DNA of 64,000 bases from Paenacidovorax monticola (GCF_014489595.1 NZ_CP060790.1:62001-126000); one strand, 5' to 3'; shown: positions 18,942 through 29,877, numbered from the stretch's first letter. Program-made: numbers and translations. Notes: generated by a model from the letters alone, not told the origin.

Positions 18942-18959
18942 GCTTGATGTACATCAAGC
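18942..18959 (-). promoter_or_regulatory. FNR/ANR-type binding site upstream of the cation ATPase
   Basis: A perfect 18-bp palindrome whose core, TTGATGTACATCAA (18944-18957), matches the FNR/ANR consensus TTGAT-N4-ATCAA at every fixed position. It lies 130 bp upstream of the ATPase start, between that gene and the 3' end of hpnE, so only the ATPase can be its downstream target on the minus strand. Its centre is 41.5 bp from the predicted start, the usual activating position. The FNR-family regulator itself is not in the window. Confidence 0.75.
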
Positions 18960-18991
18960 GACGGGGATGCATGCCGCGCGCGGCAGCCGGA

Positions 18992-20284
18992 TCAGGCCAG
19001 CGCCAGGCGCGCGGCCGCGCCGCCGCTGAGCACCGCGCCTTCGAGGGTGGCGGGGTAGGGGCCTTCGGTGTAGTCCCCACAGGCCCACAGGCCTGGGGCC
19101 AGGGCCATGCGGGGGCGCTGCAGGCCTGGCGTGCATGCGAAGGTGGCACGCTTTTCCACCACGGTCTGCAGGGGCTGCAGGTCTTCCAGCCCCAGTTGGG
19201 AGCGGGCCTGCGCGAGCACCTGCGCTTCGACGCGTGCGCGGTCGGCCTCGCTCGCGCTCACCACGAAGGCCAGCAGGCCCGCAGGGCCGCCGAGCCGGCC
19301 CCGGTCGAACACGAACTGCGCGGGCTGGCCCGCCTCGGGGCGCAGCGCGAGCATGGGGCCGGGCAGCACGGGGCCGCTGGCGCGGGGCGCCTGGGCGTAG
19401 ACCGTGGTGATGGGGATGAAACGCAGCGCCTCGGCCTGGGTGATCCAATCCTGCACCGGGAGGACGGGTTCGGAGCCCTGGGCCGTGCGCGCCAGGCGCG
19501 CGGCCTCGGTGCTGGGAGTGGCGAGGAGCACCGTGTCGAAGGGCTCGCCGTCCACGCGCCAGGCGCCACCACCGGTGGAGATGGCCTGCACGCGTCGGCC
19601 GGTGTGGACCTGCGCGCCGCGTGCCTGCAGCCAGCGCGCGGCGGCCTCGGGGAAGAGCGCGCCCAGGTCGGTGCGCGGCAGCAGCAGGTGGGAGCCGCCC
19701 CGGCCGCTGAACAGGCTGTCCTGCAGCACGCGCAGGAAGACGGAACCGCTGGCCTCGCGCGCGGGGGTGTTTAGGGCCGAGACGCACAGCGGATCGATGA
19801 ACTCGTCGATGAGCCGACGCGTGAGCGGCGCACACAACTGCTCCACCGTGGCCTGCGGCGCGCAGCGGAAGCCCGCGAGGCGCCAGGCCGCGGCCGTGCG
19901 CAGCAGCGCGGCCTTGTCGCGCCAGCCCCAGCCGCGCGCGCGGGCAATGCCTACGAGCGCGTCCCAGGGCGGGGGCAGGTCGGGCAGGCGCAGGCCCGTG
20001 GCGTCCGGAAATTCGAGCGCGAGTGGCTGGCGGTGCAGCGCGGCGGCCGGGTCGACCCCCACGAGGCGCATGAGTCGCAGGCTCTCCGTATAGGCGCCGA
20101 TCAGGATGTGCTGGCCGTTGTCGAGCGTGAGCGGCGTGCCGTCCGCGCCGCCGGCCTGCAGCGCGCGCGCCCGCCCGCCCAGTGTGCGCGCGGCCTCGAA
20201 GACCGTGGCCTGGGCGCCAGCCTGCACAGCGGCGATGGCTGCCGCAAGGCCCGCCCAGCCCGCGCCGACGATCGCAACCTTCAT
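18992..20284 (-). CDS. hpnE: hydroxysqualene dehydroxylase
   Basis: 430 residues. Last enzyme of the three-step HpnC/HpnD/HpnE route, reducing hydroxysqualene to squalene with FAD. The N-terminal dinucleotide fold is seen in VAIVGAGWAGLAAAIAA followed by an acidic strand end (TVFEAARTLGGRA). LDNGQHILIGAY and the C-terminal FAD-contact pattern LWACGDYTEGPYPATLEGAVLSGG are typical of HpnE and related amine oxidase/phytoene desaturase proteins. It starts 18 bp after the stop of hpnD and shares its strand, so co-transcription is likely. Confidence 0.85.
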   Translation of the reverse strand: MKVAIVGAGWAGLAAAIAAVQAGAQATVFEAARTLGGRARALQAGGADGTPLTLDNGQHILIGAYTESLRLMRLVGVDPAAALHRQPLALEFPDATGLRLPDLPPPWDALVGIARARGWGWRDKAALLRTAAAWRLAGFRCAPQATVEQLCAPLTRRLIDEFIDPLCVSALNTPAREASGSVFLRVLQDSLFSGRGGSHLLLPRTDLGALFPEAAARWLQARGAQVHTGRRVQAISTGGGAWRVDGEPFDTVLLATPSTEAARLARTAQGSEPVLPVQDWITQAEALRFIPITTVYAQAPRASGPVLPGPMLALRPEAGQPAQFVFDRGRLGGPAGLLAFVVSASEADRARVEAQVLAQARSQLGLEDLQPLQTVVEKRATFACTPGLQRPRMALAPGLWACGDYTEGPYPATLEGAVLSGGAAARLALA

Positions 20285-20302
20285 GCGGTTTTCACAGCCG
20301 GC

Positions 20303-21142
20303 CTACATCCGGCCAAGGGCCTGCACCTTCCAGGCCAGCCAGAACTTGCGCAGCGGCGTGAGCCGGATGCGCTGGTGCAGCACCTGGAAGTTGTCGCGTT
20401 CGATCTCGCGCAGCAGGGTGCGGTAGATGCTCGCCATCATCAGGCCGGGCTTCTGCGCGCGCCGGTCGGCGGCGGGCAGCAGGGCCAGGGCCTCGTCGTA
20501 GAGCCGGTGGGCGCGCTCGGCCTGGAAGCGCATGAGCGCCGTGAAGCGATCGGAGTACTGGCGCTTGAGGATCTCGTGCGCCTTCACGTCGAACTGCTGC
20601 AGTTCGTTCACGGGCAGGTAGATGCGGCCCATCATCGCGTCCTCGCCCACGTCGCGGATGATGTTGGTGAGCTGGAAGGCCAGGCCCAGCTTGTGGGCGT
20701 ATTCGGTGGTGGCCGCCTCGGTCTGGCCGAAGATGCGCGCCGACACCTCGCCCACCACGCCCGCCACGAGGTGGCAGTAGCGCGCAAGGCCCGCGAAGTC
20801 GAGGTAGCGGGTCTGCTCCAGGTCCATCTGGCAGCCCTCGATCACGGCCTGCAGTTGGCGCTGCTCGATGCCGTAGGCGGCCGTGTGCGGCATCAGCGCC
20901 TGCATCACGGGGTGGCTCGCCTGGCCCGCGAAGGCCTTGGCGACCTCGGCCTGCCACCAGGCCAGCTTGGTGCGGGCCACGCCCGCGTCGGAGACTTCGT
21001 CCACCACGTCGTCCACCTCGCGGCAGAAGGCATAGAAGGCGGTGATGGCGGCGCGGCGCGGCGCGGGCAGGAACAGGAAGGCGTAATAGAAGCTGCTGCC
21101 CGAGGCGACGGCTTTGTTCTGGACGTACTGCTGCGGGGTCAT
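20303..21142 (-). CDS. hpnD: presqualene diphosphate synthase
   Basis: 279 residues from ATG 21142 (MTPQQYVQNKAVASGSSFYYAF); an in-frame ATG at 21160 would add six residues. Joins two farnesyl diphosphates to presqualene diphosphate. Both Asp-rich motifs of the squalene/phytoene synthase family are present: YAFCREVDDVVDE (about 40-52) and NIIRDVGEDAMMGRIYLP. These bind Mg2+ and diphosphate. The VASGSSFYYAFLFLP opening separates HpnD from HpnC. Lies upstream of hpnE on the same strand. Confidence 0.85.
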   Translation of the reverse strand: MTPQQYVQNKAVASGSSFYYAFLFLPAPRRAAITAFYAFCREVDDVVDEVSDAGVARTKLAWWQAEVAKAFAGQASHPVMQALMPHTAAYGIEQRQLQAVIEGCQMDLEQTRYLDFAGLARYCHLVAGVVGEVSARIFGQTEAATTEYAHKLGLAFQLTNIIRDVGEDAMMGRIYLPVNELQQFDVKAHEILKRQYSDRFTALMRFQAERAHRLYDEALALLPAADRRAQKPGLMMASIYRTLLREIERDNFQVLHQRIRLTPLRKFWLAWKVQALGRM

Positions 21143-21203
21143 GGGGCGTGATTGTCCCACGGCCGGCCACTGGCCCGCGCGAGGCGGGTTTTGGGCCTTT
21201 TAT

Positions 21204-21252
21204 CCTTCTGGCGCTTGTCTTGTCTGCGCCGGTAGCTATGGATTTGGTAGCT
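21204..21252 (-). repeat. intergenic structured repeat, copy A
   Basis: One of five copies. In its own (minus) orientation it reads GCTAC-N7-ATAGC-N5-GCGC and then an AAGCGCC right arm. It lies between hpnD and sdaA. The first arm carries one change (C for T) from the other copies. Confidence 0.55.
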
Positions 21253-21383
21253 CTTGGCGCCTGCTGGCGCATTCCAGTCCAGCGGACGCCGTGGAGCGCG
21301 CTTCGCCCGGCCACTGGCGTCGTCCCCCTTTCCTGGGGCAGGAGCAGGGGGAAGGCGCGAAGTGCCTCAGGGGGGAGCCTGCT

Positions 21384-22784
<1,401 letters not shown>

Positions 22785-22894
22785 GGATGCAGGATGAGTG
22801 GACTCTGGCGCGCGTTGTACCCTTGCGCGCCAGCGCGGCCATGCTCGCAATCCCTGAGCCTGCAGCGCAGGTACGCTGCTAGGGGCGCACGAGC

Positions 22895-22942
22895 GCTATT
22901 GAATCAGTAGCTATTTGCGCAGCAAGGAAGAGCATTGGAGGC
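22895..22942 (+). repeat. intergenic structured repeat, copy B
   Basis: Reads GCTAT-N7-GTAGC-N5-GCGC. The right-hand GCGCTT/AAGCGCC hairpin is degenerate here. Lies between sdaA and the 3' end of hpnC. Confidence 0.5.
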
Positions 22943-22997
22943 TGTTTTTGCACTGAAACAGAACTTCTTCAGCTGCCGTTGTCGGTCATGAATTCCG

Positions 22998-23870
22998 CTA
23001 CATCGCCATGGCCCGTGCCAGCATGCGCAGCCAGTCGAGGGGGCCGAGCCTGGGGCGCCGGCAGAGGTTGGCACCCTGCAGCGCGTCGATCTTGTCGAGG
23101 ATGCGCAGGCCGCCCTGCACGACCAGGCGCAGTTCCCACCCGGCGCGGCCCGGAAGGCGGTACACCAGCGGTGCGCCCGACTGCATGAGCGTGCGCGCCC
23201 ACTGCGCATTGTCGGCCAGCAGCCGCGTGGTGGCGGGTGTGGGGCGCAGCGCCTCGAGCGCGGCACGGTCCACGCCGTGCGCCGCGCAGTCGGCATCGGT
23301 GAGGTAGTGGCGGCCGCGCGGAATGTCCACGCTGAGGTCCTGCCAGAAGTTGATGAGCTGCAGCGCCGAGCAGATCGCATCGCTCTGCGCCAGGGCGGCG
23401 CTGTCCTGCACGCCGTACAGGTGCAGCAACAGCCGCCCCACGGGGTTGGCCGAGCGGCGGCAGTAGTCGAGCAGTTCGGCGCGGGTGGCATAGCCGCTGG
23501 CGTCGCGGGTCTTTTCCACATCCTGCACGAAGGCGCTGAGCAGGTCGTCGAGCAGCGGCACGGGCAGGCCGTGGGCGCGCAGCTGCACCTGCAGCGGGCC
23601 GAAGACGGCAGCCCAGCGCGGGCCGGGCGCGGCGCCAGCGGCCACGGCCGCAAGCTCGGCCCGGTAGGCGGCCAGGTCGGCCAGGCGTTCGGCGGGCGCG
23701 GCGCCGCCCTCGTCGGCGATGTCGTCGGCCGTGCGCGCGAAGGCATAGATGGCCGTGATGGGCGGCCGTAGGCGCGGCGGGCACAGCAGCGAGGCCACCG
23801 GGAAGTTCTCGTAGTGCGTCACGGGCGCTGCCGTGGTGGGCACGGCGGCGGTGGGGGGCGATGGGGGCAT
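22998..23870 (-). CDS. hpnC: squalene synthase HpnC (hydroxysqualene synthase)
   Basis: 290 residues from ATG 23870. Converts presqualene diphosphate to hydroxysqualene. Asp-rich motifs AIYAFARTADDIADE (about 40-54) and INFWQDLSVDIPRGRHYL match the family; the opening HYENFPVASLLCPPRLRPPI separates HpnC from HpnD. It begins 5 bp after the stop of the upstream dehydrogenase gene, so the two are probably co-transcribed. The middle of the pathway is on the far side of sdaA. Confidence 0.85.
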   Translation of the reverse strand: MPPSPPTAAVPTTAAPVTHYENFPVASLLCPPRLRPPITAIYAFARTADDIADEGGAAPAERLADLAAYRAELAAVAAGAAPGPRWAAVFGPLQVQLRAHGLPVPLLDDLLSAFVQDVEKTRDASGYATRAELLDYCRRSANPVGRLLLHLYGVQDSAALAQSDAICSALQLINFWQDLSVDIPRGRHYLTDADCAAHGVDRAALEALRPTPATTRLLADNAQWARTLMQSGAPLVYRLPGRAGWELRLVVQGGLRILDKIDALQGANLCRRPRLGPLDWLRMLARAMAM

Positions 23871-23875
23871 GGCGT

Positions 23876-25012
23876 TCACGGCACGGATTGTCGCCGTGCC
23901 GTGGGCCGGCCATGCGTGGGAGGCCTGCCGCCGTGTATCAGCGGCGCGGTGGTGCCCGGGGGCGAGGCCATGGGGGTGTCGGGAAAACCTCCGAGCACGA
24001 TCTTTCCCACGGTGCGGCCTTGTTCCAGCTGGATATGGGCCTGGCGCAGGGCCTGGGCGCTCAGCGGGCCGAGGTGGGTGGTTGCGGTGGAGGCCAGGCG
24101 GCCCGCGTCCACCAGTGCGGCGACGACGTTCAGGATGGCGCCCTGGCGCGCCTTGTCGGCGGTGCCGAACAGGGAGCGGGTGAACATGAATTCCCAGTGC
24201 AGGCTGGCGCTCTTGCGCATCAGGGTGTTCAGGTCGGGCGGGGTGTCGAACGGCACGGCGCAGCACAGCCTGCCGCGCGGCGCCAGCAGCGCCGCCAGGG
24301 CCGGGAAGTGCCGGTCCGGGCTGTGCAGCAGCAGCGCCAGGTCGACTTGCGGGTGGCCCAGCGCGGCGCACTGGGCCGGGAGGTCGGCAAAGTGGTCGAC
24401 CACGGCGTGGGCGCCCATGCGCAGGCACCAGTCGCGCGATGCGGGGCGCGAGGCGGTGGCGATCACCGTCAGCCCCGGCACCTGCCGCGCCAGCTGGATG
24501 GCGATGGAGCCCACGCCGCCCGCGCCGCCGACGATAAGCAGTGTGCGCGGCGCGGCTTCAGCCGCTGGCGGCTGCAGGTCCGGCGCGGGCAGTCCGAAGT
24601 GCTCGAACAGTGCCTCCCAGGCCGTGAGCGCGGTCAGTGGCAGGGCGGCGGCTTCGGCCGCCCCCAGCGTGCGCGGGCGGTGGCCCACCAGCGCGGCATC
24701 GACGGCGTGCAGGGCGCTGTTGCCGCCGGGGCGTTGCAGGTCGCCCGCGTAGTAGACGGCGTCGCCCACATGGAAGCCCGTGGCGGCCGGCCCCGTGGCA
24801 ATGACCTCGCCCGCCACGTCCCAGCCCAGGACGGCAGGGCGGCCATCATCGGCCTTGCGCAGGCGCATGCGCATGTCGGCCGGGTTGACCGACACGGCCT
24901 GTACGCGTACCAGCAGATCGTGGGGCCCGGGCTGCGGGGCGGGCAGGTCCAGGTCGATCAGCGACAACGGATCGGAGGCGGGCAGGGCCCGGGTGGTGGC
25001 AACGCATTGCAT
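23876..25012 (-). CDS. zinc-type medium-chain alcohol dehydrogenase/quinone oxidoreductase family protein
   Basis: 378 residues from ATG 25012; an in-frame ATG at 25030 would add six. Medium-chain dehydrogenase/reductase: catalytic GroES-like domain (VRVQAVSVNPADMRMR, VLGWDVAGEVIATGPAATGFHVGDAVYY) and a Rossmann domain with VGGAGGVGSIAIQLARQ. The classic structural-zinc cysteines are not seen, so it is likely a zinc-free NADPH-dependent reductase of the ZADH/quinone oxidoreductase type. A 30-residue tail rich in Pro, Gly and Arg follows GKIVLGGFPD. The following gene, hpnC, starts 5 bp later. The substrate is unknown and a link to squalene synthesis is only positional. Confidence 0.75.
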   Translation of the reverse strand: MQCVATTRALPASDPLSLIDLDLPAPQPGPHDLLVRVQAVSVNPADMRMRLRKADDGRPAVLGWDVAGEVIATGPAATGFHVGDAVYYAGDLQRPGGNSALHAVDAALVGHRPRTLGAAEAAALPLTALTAWEALFEHFGLPAPDLQPPAAEAAPRTLLIVGGAGGVGSIAIQLARQVPGLTVIATASRPASRDWCLRMGAHAVVDHFADLPAQCAALGHPQVDLALLLHSPDRHFPALAALLAPRGRLCCAVPFDTPPDLNTLMRKSASLHWEFMFTRSLFGTADKARQGAILNVVAALVDAGRLASTATTHLGPLSAQALRQAHIQLEQGRTVGKIVLGGFPDTPMASPPGTTAPLIHGGRPPTHGRPTARRQSVP

Positions 25013-25269
25013 GGACGAAGGGATACACAAGAGCAGAACAGTGCGTCAGCTTAGGTGTGTGCACCATTTGTCGGAAGATCAATTCATTGGCAGCTTCTGT
25101 GCATAAAAAATCGGATGCGCCGCCGCGCACCCGCTGGTTCCCTGGGGGCTGGCGTATCGGGTGGTGTCCCTGGCCTGCGGCCTGTGCGGCGGATGCGTCT
25201 GGTGGTGTTTTGGGTTGCGACCCCTGGGGAGAAGGCGCCGCCAGCGCGCGACAGCGAGTCCTTCCAGTC

Positions 25270-25297
25270 TTGACAAGGCGGTGTTGGGTATTTAGAT
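25270..25297 (+). promoter_or_regulatory. sigma-70-type promoter of the RND efflux operon
   Basis: TTGACA at 25270-25275 and TTAGAT at 25292-25297 with a 16-bp spacer. The expected start, near 25303, lies in the quasi-palindrome at 25296-25317, giving a leader of about 49 bases to ATG 25352. Confidence 0.55.
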
Positions 25298-25317
25298 TAC
25301 TAACCAGTCAGTCATTA
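25296..25317 (+). promoter_or_regulatory. quasi-palindrome, candidate TetR-family operator
   Basis: The core ACTAACCAGTCAGT has symmetry ACTNAC / GTNAGT, a form common for TetR-family repressors of efflux operons. It overlaps the predicted transcription start, the right place to block RNA polymerase. No TetR gene lies next to it in the window. The match is by eye and imperfect. Confidence 0.4.
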
Positions 25318-25351
25318 ATTGACGCCCTTTCCAACCCAACCGAATCTCTCC

Positions 25352-26509
25352 ATGCCTTACCCCTTTGCCTGTGAGCGGCCCCGTCCGGGGCTTTTTTTGT
25401 GGAGTCTGCTGGCCGTGGCGGCCTTGCTGGCCGGGTGCTCGCGCCCCGAGCCGCCGCCCGAGCCCGTCCGGTCGGTGAAGCTGCTCACCGTGGGCGTGGG
25501 CGCCATGCAGACGCGGCTGGAGTATGCGGGCGAGGTGCGGGCGCGCGTCGAGTCGCGCCTGGGCTTCCGCGTGGCGGGCAAGATCGTGCAGCGCAGCGTG
25601 GAGCTGGGGCAGCGCGTGAAGCCGGGCCAGGCCCTGGCGCAGCTCGATCCGCAGGACTATGCGCTGGCCGCCGAGGCCGCGCGCGCGCAAGTGGTGGCCG
25701 CCACCACGCAGCGCGATCTGGCGGCGGCGGACTTCAAGCGCTACGCCCAGCTCAAGGACCAGAACTTCATCAGCGGCGCCGAGCTCGAGCGCCGTGAAGC
25801 CACGCTCAAGGCCGCGCAGGCCACGCTGGACCAGGCGCGCGCCCAGGCCTCGTCGCAGGGCAACCAGACGGCCTACACGCGCCTCGTGTCCGACGTGGCG
25901 GGCGTGGTGACGGGCATCGACGCCGAGCCGGGCCAGGTGGTCACGGCGGGCTCGCCCGTGGTGCGCATCGCCCAGGACGGCGCGCGCGACGTGGTCTTCT
26001 CGGTGCCCGAGGACAAGGTGGGGCTGATCCGCGTGGGGCAGGCCGTGCAGGTGCGCTCCTGGTCGGGGGGCGATGCCTTCGCGGGCCGCGTGCGCGACGT
26101 GGCGGCCAGCGCCGATCCGGTGACACGCACCTTCGTGGTCAAGGTGGCCGTGGAGGGTCCCCAGGTGCCCGCCCTGGGCGCCACCGTCTATGCGCTGCCC
26201 GAGGCGTTGTCCCATGCGGGCGTGCAGGCCATCAAGCTGCCCACCAGCGCTCTGCGCCAGGAGGGGCAGGCCACGGCCGTATGGGTGTACGACGAGGCCA
26301 GCGGCACCGTGCGCTCGCAGACCGTGAAGCTCGCCACCGCCGACGGCAACGAGGCCGTGGTGGCCGAGGGGCTGGCCCCCGGAACGCGCGTGGTGGCCAC
26401 GGGCGTGCATGTGCTGTCGCCCGGGCAGAAAGTGACCATCTACCAGCCCAAGACGCCGGAGGCGCAAGCCGCCGCGAACTCCGCAGCTCCCGCATCCCAG
26501 GCCCAGTGA
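25352..26509 (+). CDS. RND efflux periplasmic adaptor (membrane fusion) lipoprotein
   Basis: 385 residues from ATG 25352 (MPYPFACERPRPGLF); a TTG at 25319 is a weaker alternative. Joins the inner-membrane pump to an outer-membrane channel. A signal peptide ends in lipobox LLAG-C, followed by the first beta-strand (SVKLLTVGVGAMQTRLEYAG), the biotinyl-lipoyl halves (RLGFRVAGKIVQRSVELGQRVKPGQALAQLD and LVSDVAGVVTGIDAEPGQVV), a helical hairpin between them (about 110-165), and a beta-barrel/membrane-proximal end. It is 7 bp upstream of the pump gene. No outer-membrane factor gene is nearby, so a shared TolC-like channel is likely. Confidence 0.85.
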   Translation: MPYPFACERPRPGLFLWSLLAVAALLAGCSRPEPPPEPVRSVKLLTVGVGAMQTRLEYAGEVRARVESRLGFRVAGKIVQRSVELGQRVKPGQALAQLDPQDYALAAEAARAQVVAATTQRDLAAADFKRYAQLKDQNFISGAELERREATLKAAQATLDQARAQASSQGNQTAYTRLVSDVAGVVTGIDAEPGQVVTAGSPVVRIAQDGARDVVFSVPEDKVGLIRVGQAVQVRSWSGGDAFAGRVRDVAASADPVTRTFVVKVAVEGPQVPALGATVYALPEALSHAGVQAIKLPTSALRQEGQATAVWVYDEASGTVRSQTVKLATADGNEAVVAEGLAPGTRVVATGVHVLSPGQKVTIYQPKTPEAQAAANSAAPASQAQ

Positions 26510-26516
26510 GTCCGAC

Positions 26517-29500
26517 ATGACGCCAGTGCAAGCGAAAGAGGGTTTCAACCTCTCGAAATGGGCGCTCGACCACCCGGCGCTCACGCGCTACCTCATGGTC
26601 GTGCTGATGCTGCTGGGCTTCGCGGCCTACTTCCAGCTGGGGCAGGACGAGGATCCGCCCTTCACCTTCCGCGCCATGGTGGTGCGCACCTATTGGCCGG
26701 GGCCACGGCGCAGCAGGTGGCCGAGCAGGTCACCGACAAGCTGGAGCGCACGCTGCAGGAGGTGCCCTATGCCGACAAGATCCGCAGCTACTCCAAGCCC
26801 GGCGAGTCGCAGATCATCTTCCAGATCAAGGACTCGTCCAAGGCCGGCGATGTGCCCAATGTCTGGTACACCGTGCGCAAGAAGATCGGCGACATGCGCT
26901 ACACGCTGCCCTCGGGCATCCAGGGGCCGTTCTTCAACGACGACTTCGGCGATGTGTACGGCGTGATCTACGCGCTGGAGTCCGACGGCTTCAGCTACGC
27001 CGAGCTCAAGGTCTTTGCCGACGATGTGCGCCAGCAACTGCTGCGCGTGCCCGACGTGGCCAAGGTGGAGCTGTTCGGCGTGCAGGACGAGAAGCTCTTC
27101 ATCGAGATCTCGCAGAAGCGCCTGGCCCAGCTCGGCCTGGACATGAACCAGGTGCTGTCGCAGCTGGGCCAGCAGAATGCCGTGGAAAGCGCGGGCGCCG
27201 TGCAGACGCCGCTCGACCAGGTGCAGGTGCGCGTGGAGGGGCAGTTCGGTGGCCCCGAGGACCTGCGCGCCATGCCGATCCGCGGTGCCTCGGGTGCGCA
27301 GCTGCGCCTGGGCGACATCGCCACGGTGAAGCGCGGCTACGTGGATCCGGCCGCCGTGAAGGTGCGCCACCAGGGGCAGGAGGTGATCGCCCTGGGCGTG
27401 TCGATGGCCAAGGGCGGCGACATCATCCGCCTGGGCCAGGCGCTGCGCGGCGCCACTGGGGCGATCGAGAAGACCCTGCCCGCGGGGGTGCGCCTCGTGA
27501 ACGTGCAGGACCAGCCCAAGGCGGTGTCCACCTCGGTGAACGAGTTCGTCAAGGTGCTCATCGAGGCCGTGGTCATCGTGCTGGCCGTGAGCTTCATCAG
27601 CCTGGGGCTGCACAAGCGGCCCGGCAACAACCCGCTGTGGCGGCGCTGGACGCTGGACATGCGCCCGGGCCTGGTCGTGGGCATCACCATTCCGCTGGTG
27701 CTGGCCGTCACCTTCCTGGCCATGTGGTACTGGAACATCGGACTGCACAAGATCTCGCTGGGCTCGCTCATCATTGCGCTGGGCCTGCTCGTGGACGACG
27801 CGATCATCGCCGTCGAGATGATGGTGCGCAAGATGGAGGAGGGCTACGACAAGGTGCGTGCCGCCACGTTCGCCTACGAGATCACGGCCATGCCCATGCT
27901 CACGGGCACGCTGATCACGGCGGCGGGCTTTCTGCCCATCGGCATCGCCAAGTCGGTCACGGGCGAGTACACCTTCGCGATCTTCGCGGTGACGGTGATC
28001 GCGCTCGTGCTCTCGTGGATCGTGTCCGTGTATTTCGTTCCCTACCTGGGCACGCTGCTGCTCAAGGTGCCGCCCCACGTGCAGGAGGTGGCCGAGGGTC
28101 ATGACAGCCCGCACGAGATGTTCGACAGCCCGTTCTACACCACGTTCCGCCGCCTCGTGAACTGGTGCGTGGAGCACCGCTGGCTCACCATCGGCGCCAC
28201 GCTGCTGATCTTCGCGCTCGGCATCGTGGGCATGGGCAAGGTGCAGCAGCAGTTCTTCCCCGACTCGAGCCGGCCGGAGATCCTGGTGGACATCTGGTTC
28301 CCCGAAGGCACGTCGTTCGCCGCCAACGAGGAGGTCACGCGCCGCGTCGAGAAGCGCCTGCTGGCCGAGCCTGGCGTGAACACGGTGAGCACCTGGGTGG
28401 GCTCGGGCGTGCCGCGCTTCTACCTGCCGCTGGACCAGGTGTTTCCGCAGACCAACGTGTCGCAGTTCATTGTGGTGCCGCAGGATCTCAAGACGCGCGA
28501 GACGCTGCGCGTGGCGCTGCCCGGCCTGCTTGCGCAGGAATTCCCCGAGGTGCGCGGCCGCGTCAAGCTGCTGCCCAATGGCCCGCCCGTGCCGTACCCG
28601 GTGCAGTTCCGCGTGGCGGGGCCCGACCCGCTCACGCTGCGCGCGCGCGCCGACGAGGTCAAGGCCATGCTGCGCGACAACGCCGACATGCGCGGCGTGA
28701 ACGACAACTGGAACGAGTCCGTGAAGGTGCTGCGCCTGGAGGTGGACCAGGACAAGGCGCGCGCCCTGGGCGTGACGAGCCAGTCCATCGCCCAGGCCTC
28801 GCGCACCATCCTCACGGGTACCACCGTGGGCCAGTACCGCGAGGGCGACAAGCTCATCGATATCGTGCTGCGCCAGCCGCTGGACGAGCGCAACGCGATC
28901 ACCGACATCGCCAACGCCTACCTGCCCACGGCCTCGGGTAAGTCGATTCCGCTCACGCAGATCGCCAAGCCCCGCTTCACCTGGGAGCCCGGCGTGATGT
29001 GGCGCGAGAACCGCGACTACGCCATCACCGTGCAGGGCGACGTGACCGAGGGCCTGCAGGGCGCCACGGTGACGAATGCGCTGCTGCCGGGCCTGCGCAA
29101 GCTTGAGGCGCGTTGGCACGAGGCAGGCCAGACAGCCTACCGCATCGAGGTGGCGGGCGCGGTGGAGGAAAGCTCCAAGGGCTCGGCCTCCATCGCGGCG
29201 GGCGTGCCCATCATGCTGTTCATCACCTTCACGCTGCTCATGTTGCAGCTGCACAGCTTCAGCCGCGCGATGCTGGTCTTCCTCACGGGCCCGCTGGGCA
29301 TCGCGGGCGTGGCCGGCGCGCTGCTGGCCTTGGGGCGGCCGTTCGGCTTCGTCGCGCTGCTGGGCGTGATCGCCCTCATGGGCATGATCCAGCGCAACTC
29401 GGTGATCCTGATCGACCAGATCGAGCAGGACCGCGAACGCGGCGTGCCGGCCTGGGACGCGATCGTGGAGTCCGCCGTGCGCCGCCTGCGGCCCATCGTG

Positions 29501-29689
29501 CTCACTGCCGCCGCCGCCGTGCTCGCCATGATTCCGCTGTCGCGCAGCGTGTTCTGGGGGCCGATGGCCGTGGCCATCATGGGCGGCCTCATCGTGGCCA
29601 CCGTGCTCACGCTGCTGGCGCTGCCCGCCATGTACGCGGCCTGGTTCCGCGTGCGCCGCCCCGATCCCGAGGACGTTGCCACCGCCTGA
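26517..29689 (+). CDS. RND-family (HAE1) efflux pump, inner-membrane transporter, frameshifted
   Basis: About 1,057 residues once repaired. Start MTPVQAKEGFNLSKWALDHPALTRYLMVVLMLLG at ATG 26517. One base is missing from the G4 run at 26699-26702; adding it joins RTYWPG to ATAQQVAEQVTDKLE and leaves the rest open to 29689. Two RND halves are seen: transmembrane helix 1 and porter domain, then LGLLVDDAIIAVEMMVRKMEEG with the proton-relay Asp pair in helix 4, a second helix 7 (LTIGATLLIFALGIVGMG), second porter domain and ALLGVIALMGMIQRNSVILIDQI. Drug or metal specificity is not readable; the motifs fit HAE1 rather than the heavy-metal family. Confidence 0.85.
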
Positions 29690-29752
29690 TGCATAAATTT
29701 TGAAGGCGGTGCCCGCAACAGGGTAAAATTGAAGGTTGACCCAATTCATGCG

Positions 29753-29783
29753 GGCGGCAGACCCTTCTGCCGCCTGTTTGTTT
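29753..29783 (+). terminator. terminator of the efflux operon
   Basis: Stem GGCGGCAG / CTGCCGCC with a 6-base loop, followed by TGTTTGTTTG, ending 8 bp before tRNA-Leu. The T tail is interrupted by G, so read-through into the tRNA is possible. Confidence 0.6.
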
Positions 29784-29791
29784 GTAGACCA

Positions 29792-29877
29792 GCGCGGGTG
29801 GCGAAATTGGTAGACGCACCAGGTTTAGGTCCTGACGCCAGCAATGGTGTGGGGGTTCGAGTCCCCCCCGCGCACCA
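29792..29877 (+). tRNA. tRNA-Leu (anticodon UAG)
   Basis: 86 bases. The acceptor arm GCGCGGG pairs with CCCGCGC, then A and an encoded CCA. The anticodon loop is TTTAGGT with TAG at 29826-29828, and the long variable arm (GCCAGCAATGGTG) marks a class II leucine tRNA. The T arm is GGGGG-TTCGAGT-CCCCC. It lies upstream of tig, as in related genomes. Confidence 0.95.

Larger units (their letters stand above)
25013..25351. other. 339-bp divergent promoter region, no gene seen
   Basis: Separates the dehydrogenase (minus) from the efflux adaptor (plus). It holds the efflux promoter and operator listed separately at 25270-25317. Between 25080 and 25260 nothing was recognised on either strand; no regulator gene is encoded. 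Confidence 0.5.

Noticed and set aside
26690..29749. 1,019-codon minus-strand frame antisense to the RND pump
   Set aside because: Composition is that of a shadow (His, Arg, Gln-rich); the plus strand encodes a recognisable RND protein.
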